From the NCBI GenBank assembly GCA_022867625.1, contig JALIFM010000001.1, positions 1 through 64,000 of the forward strand: DNA of 64,000 nucleotides, written 5' to 3'. The notes under the pieces are model-generated. The model worked only from the letters and a program-made list of their open reading frames with translations. It had not been told where the DNA came from and did no database searches. Below, one piece after another: positions 39,948-48,890 of this stretch. Within the stretch, counting starts at the first letter, position 1, and each line of letters starts with the position of its first letter. This DNA comes from Lachnospiraceae bacterium NSJ-143 (GTDB lineage Bacteria > Bacillota > Clostridia > Lachnospirales > Anaerotignaceae). A program made the position numbers and the translations under genes.

Positions 39948-41612
39948 ATGTCTAAGAAAAGTGATATTACAACAAAGGGCCTTGAAAGGGCTACCCACAG
40001 GGCGCTTTACTACGCCATGGGACTTCTTCCTGAGGACCTTGAAAAACCGATTATAGGCGTTGTTAACGCACAGAATGAGACCATGCCTGGACACAGACAC
40101 CTTGATACCATAGCAAGGGCTGTAAAGGAAGGCATTATAGCTGCTGGCGGAACACCGATTGAGTTTCCTACAATAGGTATCTGCGACGGTATCGCCCAGG
40201 GCAACTATGGCATGCACTATCCGCTTGCCAGCCGTGAGCTTATAGCCGATTCGGTAGAGTGTATGATGAACGGCCACAGCTTTGACGCTATGGTTATGAT
40301 TCCTGACTGTGATAAAATCACACCGGGTATGATTATAGCAGCGGCAAGGCTTGATGTGCCTACTATCATTGTTTCAGGCGGAGTTATGGCAACAGGCTGC
40401 ATGGACGGAGAAAAGGTAGGCTATACAGACCTCATGGAGGCTTCAGGCCTTGTTCAGAGGGGAATCAAATCAAACGAGTGGCTTTCAGAGCTTGAGCAGT
40501 GCGCTCTGCCTGGGTGCGGCGCCTGCAACCTTCTTGGTACAGCCAACTCAATGAACTTCCTTACAGAGGCTCTTGGACTCTGCCTTCCTGGCGCAACACT
40601 GCCTGCTATGAGCGGAAAGAAGCTTGCTGTTGCCAAGAGGACAGGAATGCAGATTATGGAGCTCTGGAAAAAGGGCATCACAGCAAAACAGATTATTACA
40701 GAAAACGCGGTTCATAACGCTCTTATTGTAGATATGGCTATCGGCGGTTCATCAAACACTATGCTCCATTTTGCGGCTATATGCCATGAGGCGGGTGTTC
40801 CTTTCAGCTTTGATGAGGTTGAGAGAATCGCTTCTATCACACCGCACCTTGTTAAGCTCAAACCGTCAGGCCCGCACTACCCTGCAGACTTTGACAATGC
40901 CGGCGGCGTGACAGCTCTTATGGCCCGCCTTAAAGAGTATGGCCTGCTTAAGGACAACCTTACAGTTACAGGCAAAACTGTGTTTGAAAATATTGAGGGT
41001 GCTGTTGTTAAGGACGAAGATGTTATACGCAGCAAAGAGACAGCTTACAGCCTTACAGGCGGACTCAAGATACTCTATGGAAACCTTGCGGCAGAAGGCG
41101 CGGTTTGTAAAAAAGCCGGAGTTGTGCCTGAGATGCTCAAGCACACAGGTCCTGCGCGTGTATTTGACCAGGAGGAGCCTGCTGTTAAGGCTATCTACAA
41201 CGGCGAGATTAAGCCTGGCGATGTTGTTGTTATCCGTTATGAGGGACCTAAAGGCGGCCCTGGCATGAGGGAGATGCTTACACCTACATCTGCTATTATA
41301 GGTATGGGCCTTGGTTCATCTGTTGCCCTTATTACAGACGGACGTTTTTCGGGCGCTACAAGGGGCGCGGCTATAGGCCATGTGTCTCCTGAGGCGGCAG
41401 AGGGCGGACTTATCGCTTTTGTTAAAGACGGCGACAGCATATCAATCGATATTGAAGGCGGAATAGTTACACTTAACGTGCCTGACGAGGAGATTGAAGA
41501 GAGAAAGAAAGGCTGGGAGCCTCATAAGCCTCCTGTAAAGCCTGGAAGCTACCTTGACAGGTACTCAAAGCTGGTTTCGTCAGCTATGGCTGGAGCTGTA
41601 TTTAAAAGATAA
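39948..41612 (+). CDS. ilvD: dihydroxy-acid dehydratase
   Basis: 554 aa, family length. It converts 2,3-dihydroxy-isovalerate/-methylvalerate to 2-keto acids in valine/isoleucine (and leucine/pantothenate) synthesis, using an Fe-S cluster. Key blocks: [78 protein letters not shown] (Cys ligands), GGSSNTMLH, and [25 protein letters not shown]. Start ATG 39948 with AAAGGGGGAAA upstream. It is alone, without ilvBNC or leu genes nearby; codons suggest high expression. A structured leader precedes it. Confidence 0.97.
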   Translation: MSKKSDITTKGLERATHRALYYAMGLLPEDLEKPIIGVVNAQNETMPGHRHLDTIARAVKEGIIAAGGTPIEFPTIGICDGIAQGNYGMHYPLASRELIADSVECMMNGHSFDAMVMIPDCDKITPGMIIAAARLDVPTIIVSGGVMATGCMDGEKVGYTDLMEASGLVQRGIKSNEWLSELEQCALPGCGACNLLGTANSMNFLTEALGLCLPGATLPAMSGKKLAVAKRTGMQIMELWKKGITAKQIITENAVHNALIVDMAIGGSSNTMLHFAAICHEAGVPFSFDEVERIASITPHLVKLKPSGPHYPADFDNAGGVTALMARLKEYGLLKDNLTVTGKTVFENIEGAVVKDEDVIRSKETAYSLTGGLKILYGNLAAEGAVCKKAGVVPEMLKHTGPARVFDQEEPAVKAIYNGEIKPGDVVVIRYEGPKGGPGMREMLTPTSAIIGMGLGSSVALITDGRFSGATRGAAIGHVSPEAAEGGLIAFVKDGDSISIDIEGGIVTLNVPDEEIEERKKGWEPHKPPVKPGSYLDRYSKLVSSAMAGAVFKR

Positions 41613-41628
41613 TTGAATTAAACTTCTT

Positions 41629-41655
41629 CAGGCCCTTTTACAGGGCCTGTTTTTG
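41629..41655 (+). terminator. Rho-independent terminator
   Basis: CAGGCCCT and AGGGCCTG pair around TTTAC, followed by TTTTTG. It ends ilvD. Confidence 0.9.
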
Positions 41656-41686
41656 TATAATACCGGCAGATATAAGGAGGCGGGCT

Positions 41687-42013
41687 ATGGCGTCATCACC
41701 GGAATTTGTGGACATGGTTTTTAAAACCCTTGAGCCTTTAGGGGATATCAGATACAGAAAAATGTTCGGGGAGTACATGTTTTATTATAAGCAAAAGCCT
41801 TTTGGCGGCGTATATGACAACCGGTTTATGATTAAAATAACAAAAGCCGGAAGGGAAGTTATAAAAGAGCCGCTGGAGGAGCTGCCCTATGAAGGGGCCA
41901 AACCGATGTTTGTTATAGCCGACTTATCGGATTCAGATACTGTCTTGGAGCTGGTAAAGGCTACCTTTGACGAGCTGCCGGAGCCAAAGAGGAAAAACAA
42001 AAAAGGGGTGTAA
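41687..42013 (+). CDS. TfoX N-terminal domain family protein
   Basis: 108 aa. The TfoX_N signature is clear: YRKMFGEYMFYYKQKPFGGVYDNRFMIKITKAGRE, followed by EPLEELPYEGAKPMFVIADLSD, with no TfoX_C domain. Single TfoX_N proteins are common in Firmicutes and of unknown function; the two-domain TfoX is a competence regulator in Proteobacteria, a role not implied here. AAGGAGGCGGG precedes the ATG. Operon with the GNAT gene one base later. Confidence 0.92.
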   Translation: MASSPEFVDMVFKTLEPLGDIRYRKMFGEYMFYYKQKPFGGVYDNRFMIKITKAGREVIKEPLEELPYEGAKPMFVIADLSDSDTVLELVKATFDELPEPKRKNKKGV

Positions 42014-42014
42014 A

Positions 42015-42548
42015 ATGAGCGGCCTTAACTTTATTATACGGCGTGAGGAAGAACGTGATTACGGCGATGTTTTTAATATAATTGAGCGTGCCTTTAAGGG
42101 CGTTGACCAGTCTGACCACAGGGAGCAGTTTCTTGTGGAAAAGCTCAGAAAAAGCAGCGCGTTTATACCTGAGCTGTCGCTTGTTGCATGCAGCAGGGGA
42201 AGCGTGGTGGGGCATATACTCTTTACCAAAATACATGTATCAGGCCATGAACTGCTGGCTCTGGCGCCGCTTTCAGTGTCGCCCGATTATCAGGGTATGG
42301 GGGTTGGAGGCGCGCTTATAAGACAGGGGCACAAGGCGGCGGCAGCCCTTGGCTATAGGGGTGCTGTTGTTATGGGGCATGAAGGGTATTATCCAAAATT
42401 CGGGTATGGGCCTGCTGTGAGGTACAAAATTTTTCCGCCTTTTGAGTGTCCGGCAGAAAATTTTATGTGCATAGAGCTTGTTGAGGACGGCTTGAAGGGA
42501 ATAGAGGGTGTTGTGGAGTACGCTCCGGAGTTTGGCATAACCGGCTGA
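42015..42548 (+). CDS. GNAT N-acetyltransferase (YhbS-like)
   Basis: 177 aa, GNAT fold. The acetyl-CoA site is in LLALAPLSVSPDYQGMGVGGALIRQGHKAAAALGYRGAVVMGHEGYYPKFGYGPA, where Q/RxxGxG/A and the conserved YYPKFGY of the YhbS group are present. ATG 42015 lies just after the preceding stop with AAAGGGGTG. It acetylates a small molecule or protein amine, substrate unknown. Confidence 0.9.
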   Translation: MSGLNFIIRREEERDYGDVFNIIERAFKGVDQSDHREQFLVEKLRKSSAFIPELSLVACSRGSVVGHILFTKIHVSGHELLALAPLSVSPDYQGMGVGGALIRQGHKAAAALGYRGAVVMGHEGYYPKFGYGPAVRYKIFPPFECPAENFMCIELVEDGLKGIEGVVEYAPEFGITG

Positions 42549-42577
42549 TAAAGCTCTGTGCTTTAAGCAGTACCTAT

Positions 42578-42611
42578 AAAAAACAGGCCCTGTAAAAGGG
42601 CCTGTTTTTTA
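42578..42611. terminator. bidirectional terminator
   Basis: AAAACAGGCCCT and AGGGCCTGTTTT pair perfectly around GTAAA with A/T tails. It serves the converging GNAT and lactate dehydrogenase genes. Confidence 0.92.
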
Positions 42612-42617
42612 TAATTG

Positions 42618-43574
42618 TTAATCGCGATTATCCGCTTTTTCTATATATCCCCTTATAACACCGCAGGAATGGTCAAAAAGCGCCTTTTCCTCAGGGGTAA
42701 GGGATATTTCTATTATTTCCTCAACACCGTCTTTGCCAATAACGCATGGAACGCCGGCGGAAACGCCGTACTGACCGTACTGTCCGTTTAAGAGCGCTGA
42801 CACAGGCATAACGCGTTTTTCATCGCGCAGCACAGCCTTTACTATCTCGCAGGCCGCAAGGCCTATGCCGAATTCTGTACAGGATTTGCCGTTTACTATG
42901 TCAAAGCCGCCCTGTCTTACACAGGCCATAATCTCCTGTGTATCCATTTTGCCGAAGGTGTCGGGGAAGTCGTTTTTCATGTCCTCAAAGGACTTTCCGC
43001 CAAAGCTTACATGTGAGAAAGGCACCATTGAGGAGTCGCCGTGCTCACCCATACAGTAGGCCTGTATTGAATTGCGGTTATAGCCTGTTTTTTCAGAGAG
43101 TATCCTTTTGAGCCTGCATGTATCCAGTGTCGTGCCAGTGCTGAATACATGGCTTTCCGGAAGGCCAAGACGTTTTCTGATATAGTCGGCTACTATGTCA
43201 GCCGGGTTTGATATGCTCACAACTATGCCGTTAAATCCGCTTGCCTTAAGCTTTGGCACTACATCCTGAAGCATTTCTATTGTTTCGTCAAACATCTGAA
43301 GTCTCTTTTTGCCTGGAACAGGCTGTGTGCCTACCGCCATAACAACAACGTCAGCGTTTGCACATTCATTGTATCCGCCTGTTTTTACAGTTATGTTTGT
43401 GGAAAGTGCGCTTACACTGTCGTTAAGGTCAAGAGCGTGTGCCGCCGCCTTTTTTTCATCTATATCGATGAAAACCAGTTCATCTATTACTTCCCTGAGC
43501 ACAAGGCTTGAGCCAACATGGCTGCCTACATGCCCCGCGCCTATTATAACGGCCTTTCTCGGTTTAATCGTCAT
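42618..43574 (-). CDS. ldh: L-lactate dehydrogenase / L-2-hydroxyacid dehydrogenase family
   Basis: 318 aa NAD-dependent enzyme. GAGHVGSHVGSSLVL is the Rossmann loop, FIDIDEKKAAAHALDL the NAD-binding acid, DVVVMAVGTQPVPGKKRLQMF the mobile loop with catalytic Arg, GTTLDTCRLKRIL the substrate-binding Arg, and YCMGEHGDSSMVPF the catalytic His. The loop reads PGKKRLQ where classical LDH has a Gln and MDH an Arg, so a longer 2-ketoacid (e.g. 2-hydroxyisocaproate dehydrogenase activity) cannot be excluded. GGGGGAA precedes ATG 43574, which overlaps the end of the upstream GNAT gene. With the HadA/FldA-like gene, 2-hydroxyacid metabolism is possible. Confidence 0.9.
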   Translation of the reverse strand: MTIKPRKAVIIGAGHVGSHVGSSLVLREVIDELVFIDIDEKKAAAHALDLNDSVSALSTNITVKTGGYNECANADVVVMAVGTQPVPGKKRLQMFDETIEMLQDVVPKLKASGFNGIVVSISNPADIVADYIRKRLGLPESHVFSTGTTLDTCRLKRILSEKTGYNRNSIQAYCMGEHGDSSMVPFSHVSFGGKSFEDMKNDFPDTFGKMDTQEIMACVRQGGFDIVNGKSCTEFGIGLAACEIVKAVLRDEKRVMPVSALLNGQYGQYGVSAGVPCVIGKDGVEEIIEISLTPEEKALFDHSCGVIRGYIEKADNRD

Positions 43575-44133
43575 TTTGTATTCCCCCTGAATTTTTTAAT
43601 TTTAGTTTAACATATTCCTTTTTTGTTATTGAAAATGCTGTGTGCGGCATATCTGTGTTGCAGTAGCGCTTAATAAAGCTGCCTCTTGCAAGCATCCCGT
43701 TTCTCACAGCAACATTTATAGACGGGTAGTTATCGTACCGTATTATCGAAAACACCTCGTCCATTCCAAGTGTTTCAAATGCACAATCCCTCCATGCCTG
43801 TGCCGCCTCAAGGGCATAGCCCATATGCCAGAAGGATTTTTGCAGCAGGTAGCCTATCTCATATACTCTGCGTGATGAAAAGTCCTGAACGGTTATTCCG
43901 CACTGGCCAATCATACGGCCTGTGGATTTTAATATAACGGCGTAAAGGCCAAAGCTGTTTCTGTATTCTTTGTATCGGTTCAGCTGGCGCTCAAGCCATT
44001 CTTTTGACTCGGCCTGTGAAAATGCGTGACCATAAGCGTACATTACATCAGCGTCCATAAGCATAAGGCAAAGTGAAGGAAAATCTTCAGGTGACATCTC
44101 GCGCATAAGAAGCCTTTTGGTCTCGAGTATCAT
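43564..44133 (-). CDS. GNAT N-acetyltransferase (RimJ/RimL-like)
   Basis: 189 aa. It starts at ATG 44133 with GGAGATGATA upstream on the minus strand. The opening MILETKRLLMREMSPEDFPSLCLMLMDADVMYAYGH, then RMIGQCGITVQDFSSRRVYEIGYLLQKSFWHMGYALEAAQAWRDCAFETLGMDEVFSIIRYDNYPSINVAVRNGM, is typical of the RimJ/RimL group (the acetyl-CoA loop is atypical: WHMGYALEA). It overlaps the lactate dehydrogenase gene by 11 bp and carries its ribosome binding site, so the two are co-transcribed. Confidence 0.9.
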   Translation of the reverse strand: MILETKRLLMREMSPEDFPSLCLMLMDADVMYAYGHAFSQAESKEWLERQLNRYKEYRNSFGLYAVILKSTGRMIGQCGITVQDFSSRRVYEIGYLLQKSFWHMGYALEAAQAWRDCAFETLGMDEVFSIIRYDNYPSINVAVRNGMLARGSFIKRYCNTDMPHTAFSITKKEYVKLKLKNSGGIQNDD

Positions 44134-44234
44134 TTTATCATCTCCAACCCATACAATAGCACAAATTATTTTATAATTCAATTTGCTGAGAGGATAAAAA
44201 TTGTATAAACTTTAGTACAATAAAATTGTTGCGA

Positions 44235-44272
44235 TTTAAAGTTTAACACTTTAAAGTTTTGTGCTTTAAAGT
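44235..44272 (+). promoter_or_regulatory. three 15-bp direct repeats (iterons) upstream of ABC_sub_bind gene
   Basis: TTTAAAGT occurs at 44235, 44250 and 44265, exactly 15 bp apart, with partial conservation of the spacer bases. The central one lies inside ACTTTAAAGT, a palindrome. The array ends 2 bp before the -35 element, an activator-type or cooperative-repressor arrangement. Confidence 0.65.
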
Positions 44273-44273
44273 A

Positions 44274-44302
44274 TTGAATTTAAAAATGACATGTGCTATA
44301 AT
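44274..44302 (+). promoter_or_regulatory. sigma-A promoter with extended -10
   Basis: TTGAAT (44274-44279), 17-bp spacer, TATAAT (44297-44302) with TG one base upstream. About 60 nt of leader before ATG 44373. Confidence 0.78.
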
Positions 44303-44372
44303 CAGTCTCACCAAAACCGGTTTGGAGGTTCTGGCATAAAGAGAAGGCATAATCCAGAGGGGGAATTTTATT

Positions 44373-45458
44373 ATGAAAAAGAATATCAAAATTATATTAT
44401 CTGCCGCTGCGGCTGCTGTTATGGCCATTTCAATGGCGGGCTGCGGTTCAACATCAGGCGGTTCATCATCTGCCATATCAGGCTCGGCTTCTGCCGCCGG
44501 CTCCGGCCAAAGTTCTGCTTCTGCTCAATCTGGTGAGGAAAAAATCACTGTAGGCATACTCCAGATAAGTGAGCATGACGCTCTTGACAAGTGCCGACAG
44601 GGATTTATGGATTACCTTGCTGAAAACGGATACAATGACGGTGAAAATATAGTTTTTGATTACCAGAACGCTCAGGGCGACCAGTCAAACCTTAAGACTA
44701 TAAGCCAGCAGTTTGTAAATAACGGCTATGATTTTCTTGTGGGCATATCAACTCCGGCTACCCAGTCACTTGCAACTGAAACTCAGGAGATACCTGTTAT
44801 AGGCACTGCCATAACGTCTTTTGAGGCGGCTGGCCTTGTGGAAAGCAACGAAAACCCGGGAGGGAATGTATCGGGAGTTAATGACGAGACACCTATAGCC
44901 GAGCAGATGGCGCTTTTGCTTGAAATACTGCCTGATGCGCAGACAGTTGGAATTATGTATAACTCAAGCGAGGTAAACTCTCAGGTGCAGGCTGAGACAG
45001 CGCAGGCCGAGGCGGAAAAGCTTGGTCTTAATGTTGAGGTAAGCACTGTTACAAGCTCAAACGACGTTGCTCAGGCTGTTGAGACTATGTGTGAGAAAGC
45101 AGATGTAATATATCTTCCTACCGACAATACATTTGCTTCCACAATGGCTACAGTCGGGCAGATTTCTGAACAGAAGAAAGTGCCTGTAATAGTAGGCGAG
45201 GCGGGAATGTGCACAGGCGGAGGTCTTGCAACAGTTGGCCTTGACTTTTACCAGCTTGGCTTACAGACAGGGGAGTTTGCGGTGGAGGTCTTTGAGGGAG
45301 GGGAAATATCAACAATGCCTGTTGAGTACCCAAAGACAAACAACATAACAATAAACAGGGAAATGGCTGACAAAATCGGTATTGAGATACCTCAGGAGGT
45401 TCTTGACAGGGCGGACTTTATGATTGAAAACGGCGAGTCTGTGGCGGTTGAAAAATAA
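44373..45458 (+). CDS. ABC transporter substrate-binding lipoprotein (ABC_sub_bind/TrpX-like)
   Basis: 361 aa. Lipobox ISMAGCGST (Cys ~23), then a ~30-residue Ser/Gly/Ala tether. The periplasmic-binding fold of the ABC_sub_bind (DUF534) family begins at KITVGILQISEHDALDKCRQGFMDYLAENGYNDG and continues with IGTAITSFEAAGLVESNENPGGNVSGVND, VGIMYNSSEVNSQVQAETAQ and VIVGEAGMCTGGGLATVGLDFYQLGLQTGEFAVEVFEGG. TrpX-type members bind aromatic amino acids or related ligands. No permease or ATPase gene follows (a terminator does), so it is an orphan in this window. AGAGGGGGA precedes the ATG. Confidence 0.92.
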   Translation: MKKNIKIILSAAAAAVMAISMAGCGSTSGGSSSAISGSASAAGSGQSSASAQSGEEKITVGILQISEHDALDKCRQGFMDYLAENGYNDGENIVFDYQNAQGDQSNLKTISQQFVNNGYDFLVGISTPATQSLATETQEIPVIGTAITSFEAAGLVESNENPGGNVSGVNDETPIAEQMALLLEILPDAQTVGIMYNSSEVNSQVQAETAQAEAEKLGLNVEVSTVTSSNDVAQAVETMCEKADVIYLPTDNTFASTMATVGQISEQKKVPVIVGEAGMCTGGGLATVGLDFYQLGLQTGEFAVEVFEGGEISTMPVEYPKTNNITINREMADKIGIEIPQEVLDRADFMIENGESVAVEK

Positions 45459-45523
45459 GCCCTTCAGAATTTTCTGTCTATTTTCTCAATATGCTTTTGT
45501 CTGAAAATTATATGTTTTGTGCA

Positions 45524-45556
45524 TAAAAGGCTTGTCCTGAGGGGCAGGCCTTTTAT
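45524..45556 (+). terminator. Rho-independent terminator
   Basis: AAAAGGCTTGTCC and GGGCAGGCCTTTT pair over ~12 bp with one mismatch and a short loop, followed by ATG and T-rich sequence. Confidence 0.82.
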
Positions 45557-45642
45557 GTGTTTTATATTTGGATAAAACACACAGTTGAAAAAAGGAAGCC
45601 CATGTGCTAAATTCACATAAAAGGACAGAGAGGGTGGTTATA

Positions 45643-46305
45643 TTGGACAGCTCAAAATATAAGGCGGTGCTTTTTGACCTTGACGGCACACTTATTAACA
45701 GCATATATGATTTGTACACAAGTGTGAACCATGTGCTTGCAGGGCATGGTTTTAAAAACAAAAGCCTTGAGGAAGTAAATATGTTTGTGGGAAACGGACT
45801 GAGGCGTCTTATGGAGCTTTCGCTTCCAGATAAAACTGAAAATTTTGATGAGATATACAATGAGTTCAGGAGCTATTATTTCAGCCATTGCTGTGAAAAA
45901 ACAATTCCGTATAAGGGCATTGCCGAAACTCTTGCTGTGCTTAAGCAAAACGGCTTTAAGCTGGCTGTTGTCACAAACAAGCCGGACTCAGCCGCCAAAG
46001 AAATATGCGGTCAATTTTTTGAGGGAATATTTGACACTGTGGCAGGCGAGAGGGAAGGAGTGCCAAGAAAGCCGGCACCGGATATAGCTGAAAGGGTTAT
46101 CAGGATACTTGGCGCATCAAAAAGAGAAACACTTTATGTAGGCGATTCGGAAGTTGATATACTTACAGGAAAAAATGCCGGTATAGATGTATTAAGCGTA
46201 AGCTATGGATTCAGGTCGGCAGAGATGCTGAAAAATGCCGGAGCCTGTGAAATAGTGGATAACCCTGTGGATATATGCCGTTTTTTGGTGAATTTTGGTG
46301 GATAA
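45643..46305 (+). CDS. HAD family phosphatase (phosphoglycolate phosphatase-like)
   Basis: 220 aa from TTG 45643, 6-7 nt after GAGAGGGTGG; a GTG at 45604 has no such site. HAD motif I is AVLFDLDGTLINS (nucleophile Asp), motif II VVTNKP, motif III RKPAPDIAERVI (Lys), motif IV YVGDSEVDILTGKNAG (Asp pair). The C1-type helical cap lies between motifs I and II. It dephosphorylates a small phosphate ester such as phosphoglycolate or pyrophosphate (gph/PpaX group). Single-gene unit; DnaA-box-like words overlap its 3' end. Confidence 0.92.
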   Translation: MDSSKYKAVLFDLDGTLINSIYDLYTSVNHVLAGHGFKNKSLEEVNMFVGNGLRRLMELSLPDKTENFDEIYNEFRSYYFSHCCEKTIPYKGIAETLAVLKQNGFKLAVVTNKPDSAAKEICGQFFEGIFDTVAGEREGVPRKPAPDIAERVIRILGASKRETLYVGDSEVDILTGKNAGIDVLSVSYGFRSAEMLKNAGACEIVDNPVDICRFLVNFGG

Positions 46306-46352
46306 CTTTTTAAAGGCGTACTGAAAATCGAAAATTATATGTGGATAACTTA

Positions 46353-46381
46353 TTTACAAAGGGTTTTGGCAGGGGTATACT
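46353..46381 (+). promoter_or_regulatory. sigma-A promoter of the iron alcohol dehydrogenase gene
   Basis: TTTACA (46353-46358), 17-bp spacer, TATACT (46376-46381), about 100 nt before ATG 46487. TGTGGATAA at 46340-46348 lies just upstream of the -35. Confidence 0.65.
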
Positions 46382-46486
46382 TATAAATGTATGTATGTAA
46401 TATTTGCGCCTTGATATGGACGTGTGTCTGTATAGGAGGCACGCCGGGCTGTTGATATAATTCAGAGACAAGGGGGCAGGCTTAGC

Positions 46487-47581
46487 ATGAAAGACTTTAC
46501 TTATTTAATGCCGACAAAGCTTTTTTTCGGAAGGGACTGTGTAAAAAACAATTCCGGTGTTTTCAGGGAATTTGGCAAAAAAGCAATTATCATAACTGGC
46601 CGTACATCAGCAAAAAAGAACGGCTCGCAAAACGATGTTGTTTCAGCACTGAGTGAAAACGGTATAGGATATTGTGTGTTTGACAAAACTGAGGAGAATC
46701 CTTCGCTCGAAACTGTAATTGAAGCGGCTGAGATGGCTGTGGCTGAGAAGGCGGATTTTGTAATAGGCATTGGCGGCGGTTCACCTATGGACAGTGCCAA
46801 GGCAGTGGCTTTTCTGGCTGCAAATCCTGATGAAAAAGCAGAATTCCTTTTTGAAAAGGGTCAGGCAAAGCACCTTCCGGTAGTGGAGATACCTACAACT
46901 GCGGGCACAGGCAGCGAGGTAACGCAGTATTCAATACTTACTGTAGCAGCAAAAAAAACAAAGGTCGGGCTTTCCAAAAGGACTTTCGCTGACGTGGCTT
47001 TTCTTGACGCCAGATACTTTGAGAGCCTGCCTGCCGGTATAACAAGAAATACAGCTGTAGACGCGCTTACACACCTTATTGAGGCATATCTGTGTACGGA
47101 AAGCAGCTTTATAAGCGATGCTATAGTGGAAAAAGGCCTTGGAGAATTTGCTCTCTGCAAAGATGCGCTCATTGAGGGCAGTTTCGATTATGAGACAAGG
47201 GAAAAGCTGCTGCTTATATCAACGCTTGCAGGCATGGCTATTGCCCAGTCGCAGACTTCTCTGCCTCACTCAATGGGGTATTACCTTACGTTTTTCAAGC
47301 ATCTTCAGCATGGTCCGGCAAATGCGCAGTTTACAAAGGCATATATGGACTTTGTCACTGAAAGGGATAAGGTGGATAACATACTTTCAGTACTGGGATT
47401 TAAGGATACATCTGAGCTTGACGGCTTTTTAAGAAAGCTTGTGGAGAGGGTTAACTGCACGGAAGATGAGATAAACTATTATACAGACGAGATGATGAAG
47501 ATATCCGCAAAGCTTGCCACAGTAAGCAGGCCGGTAAGCCGAGATGATATGTACAATCTGTTTAAAGTAAGCGTAATGTAA
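46487..47581 (+). CDS. iron-containing alcohol dehydrogenase
   Basis: 364 aa. The NAD(P)-binding segment is IGIGGGSPMDSAKAVAF, followed by PTTAGTGSEVT. Iron ligands are in NTAVDALTHLIEAYL (Asp and His), SLPHSMGYYLT (His) and KHLQHGPANAQF (His). It reduces aldehydes to alcohols or the reverse, in the class III (Fe-ADH) family used for fermentative butanol/ethanol or propanediol formation. AAGGGGGCAGG precedes the ATG. Monocistronic with terminator after it. Substrate unknown. Confidence 0.93.
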   Translation: MKDFTYLMPTKLFFGRDCVKNNSGVFREFGKKAIIITGRTSAKKNGSQNDVVSALSENGIGYCVFDKTEENPSLETVIEAAEMAVAEKADFVIGIGGGSPMDSAKAVAFLAANPDEKAEFLFEKGQAKHLPVVEIPTTAGTGSEVTQYSILTVAAKKTKVGLSKRTFADVAFLDARYFESLPAGITRNTAVDALTHLIEAYLCTESSFISDAIVEKGLGEFALCKDALIEGSFDYETREKLLLISTLAGMAIAQSQTSLPHSMGYYLTFFKHLQHGPANAQFTKAYMDFVTERDKVDNILSVLGFKDTSELDGFLRKLVERVNCTEDEINYYTDEMMKISAKLATVSRPVSRDDMYNLFKVSVM

Positions 47582-47633
47582 AACCTGCCGGGACTTAACT
47601 GGCAGTACAAATAAACAAAATATAAAAATTTAA

Positions 47634-47664
47634 GGCTCCGGATACTGCAAATCCGGGGCCTTTC
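47634..47664 (+). terminator. Rho-independent terminator
   Basis: GGCTCCGGAT and ATCCGGGGCC pair (one G:T wobble) around a 7-nt loop, then TTTC. Confidence 0.8.
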
Positions 47665-47726
47665 GTAAGTTTATGTGGGGCATAAACATTAACTGTTAAT
47701 TTGTGCTCCTGGCTTATAAACTCAGC

Positions 47727-48788
47727 TCAGCTGTTAAGCTCATCAAATATTTCCTTAACGGTTGTAAGCTTATTGAGCCGGAATGCGTTTTCACCGCAGA
47801 ATATAAGCGAGTCGTCAGCTTCTGATTCGCTCCTTACAGCGCGGATGAGTGCCATTGTTATACAGTAAGGCGTTGTGGCAGGGTCGCACTTTTCAAGGCA
47901 TCTGAAACAGTGAGTAATCTTTTCTCTTTCCTGCTCGCGAAGCCTGACGTATGGGTTGCGTATTGCCCTTCCGGGCATTCCAACAGGGCTTTTTACTATT
48001 ACTATGTCATCTTCTGAAGCGTTGAGATATGCCTGCTTAAAGCTCATTGGCGCGTCGCACTCAACAGTTGTTACAAATCGAGTGGCCATCTGTACACCGT
48101 CTGCCCCAAGGGCGAGATAATGGTCTATGTCTTTGCGGTCAAACACGCCGCCTGCGAAGAACACAGGGATATTTTTGCCTAAGTTTTTGCCGTAGGAACG
48201 GACATAATCTATGATTTTTTTAGCTTCTGAGTCAAACTGTTCCTTAGTAAGGCTAACAGCCTCGTCGGCGGTAAAACCCAGATGTCCGCCGGCCTTTGGC
48301 CCTTCTATTACAACAAAGTCAGAAACCCTTTTGTATCTCCTCTCCCAAAGTGTAAAAAGTACCTTGGCCGCCTTGAGGGATGACACTATAGGGGCAAATT
48401 TCATATCAGTGCCTTCCAAAAGCTTTGGAAGCTCAATAGGAAGCCCGGCACCGGAAATTATAGCGTCGGCGCCGTTATCAACGCAGCACTGCACGTATTT
48501 GTCGTAATCGCAGGAGGCACGCATTATGTTAACGCCTATAACGCCGCCGCCGGAGAGCTCTTTTGCCTTTTTTATATGTTCGCCAAGAGCATTTAAATTG
48601 GCTCCCAGCGGGTCCTTTTTCCATTCGTCCAAATTATATCCAGGCTGGGCCGCTGAAATAACGCCCATTCCGCCTTCCTTCGCTACAGCTCCGGCAAGGG
48701 ATGAAAGGCTTACTCCTATACCCATACCGCCCTGGATAATAGGCACCTTTAATGTAATATCACCTATGCTTACCGGCTTTAGTCTCAT
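47727..48788 (-). CDS. nitronate monooxygenase / 2-nitropropane dioxygenase family
   Basis: 353 aa FMN-dependent TIM barrel. Motifs IIQGGMGIGVSLSSLAGAVAKEGGMGVISAAQPG, VGVNIMRA-type block (GVNIMRASCDYDKYVQ), VIEGPKAGGHLGF (FMN phosphate) and PVFFAGGVFDRKDIDHYLALGADGVQMATRF match the family. The cysteine-containing tail CFRCLEKCDPATTPYCI extends beyond the FabK-like core. It may oxidise nitronates or act as an NADPH flavin oxidoreductase; the FabK paralogue at 51709 is smaller and lies in the fab operon. The ATG at 48788 is preceded by GGAGATG on the minus strand. Confidence 0.9.
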   Translation of the reverse strand: MRLKPVSIGDITLKVPIIQGGMGIGVSLSSLAGAVAKEGGMGVISAAQPGYNLDEWKKDPLGANLNALGEHIKKAKELSGGGVIGVNIMRASCDYDKYVQCCVDNGADAIISGAGLPIELPKLLEGTDMKFAPIVSSLKAAKVLFTLWERRYKRVSDFVVIEGPKAGGHLGFTADEAVSLTKEQFDSEAKKIIDYVRSYGKNLGKNIPVFFAGGVFDRKDIDHYLALGADGVQMATRFVTTVECDAPMSFKQAYLNASEDDIVIVKSPVGMPGRAIRNPYVRLREQEREKITHCFRCLEKCDPATTPYCITMALIRAVRSESEADDSLIFCGENAFRLNKLTTVKEIFDELNS

Positions 48789-48861
48789 ATGAACATCTCC
48801 TGTTAAAATCTGATTTATTTATATAAAAATTATTTTGAATATTATACATGTAGTTTAGATT

Positions 48862-48890
48862 ACTATATTATATGATTTCAATATTGTCAA
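48862..48890 (-). promoter_or_regulatory. sigma-A promoter of the nitronate monooxygenase-like gene
   Basis: On the minus strand TTGACA (48890-48885), 17-bp spacer, TATAGT (48867-48862), ~70 nt before the start codon. The remainder of 48789-49100 shows no gene. Confidence 0.75.
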
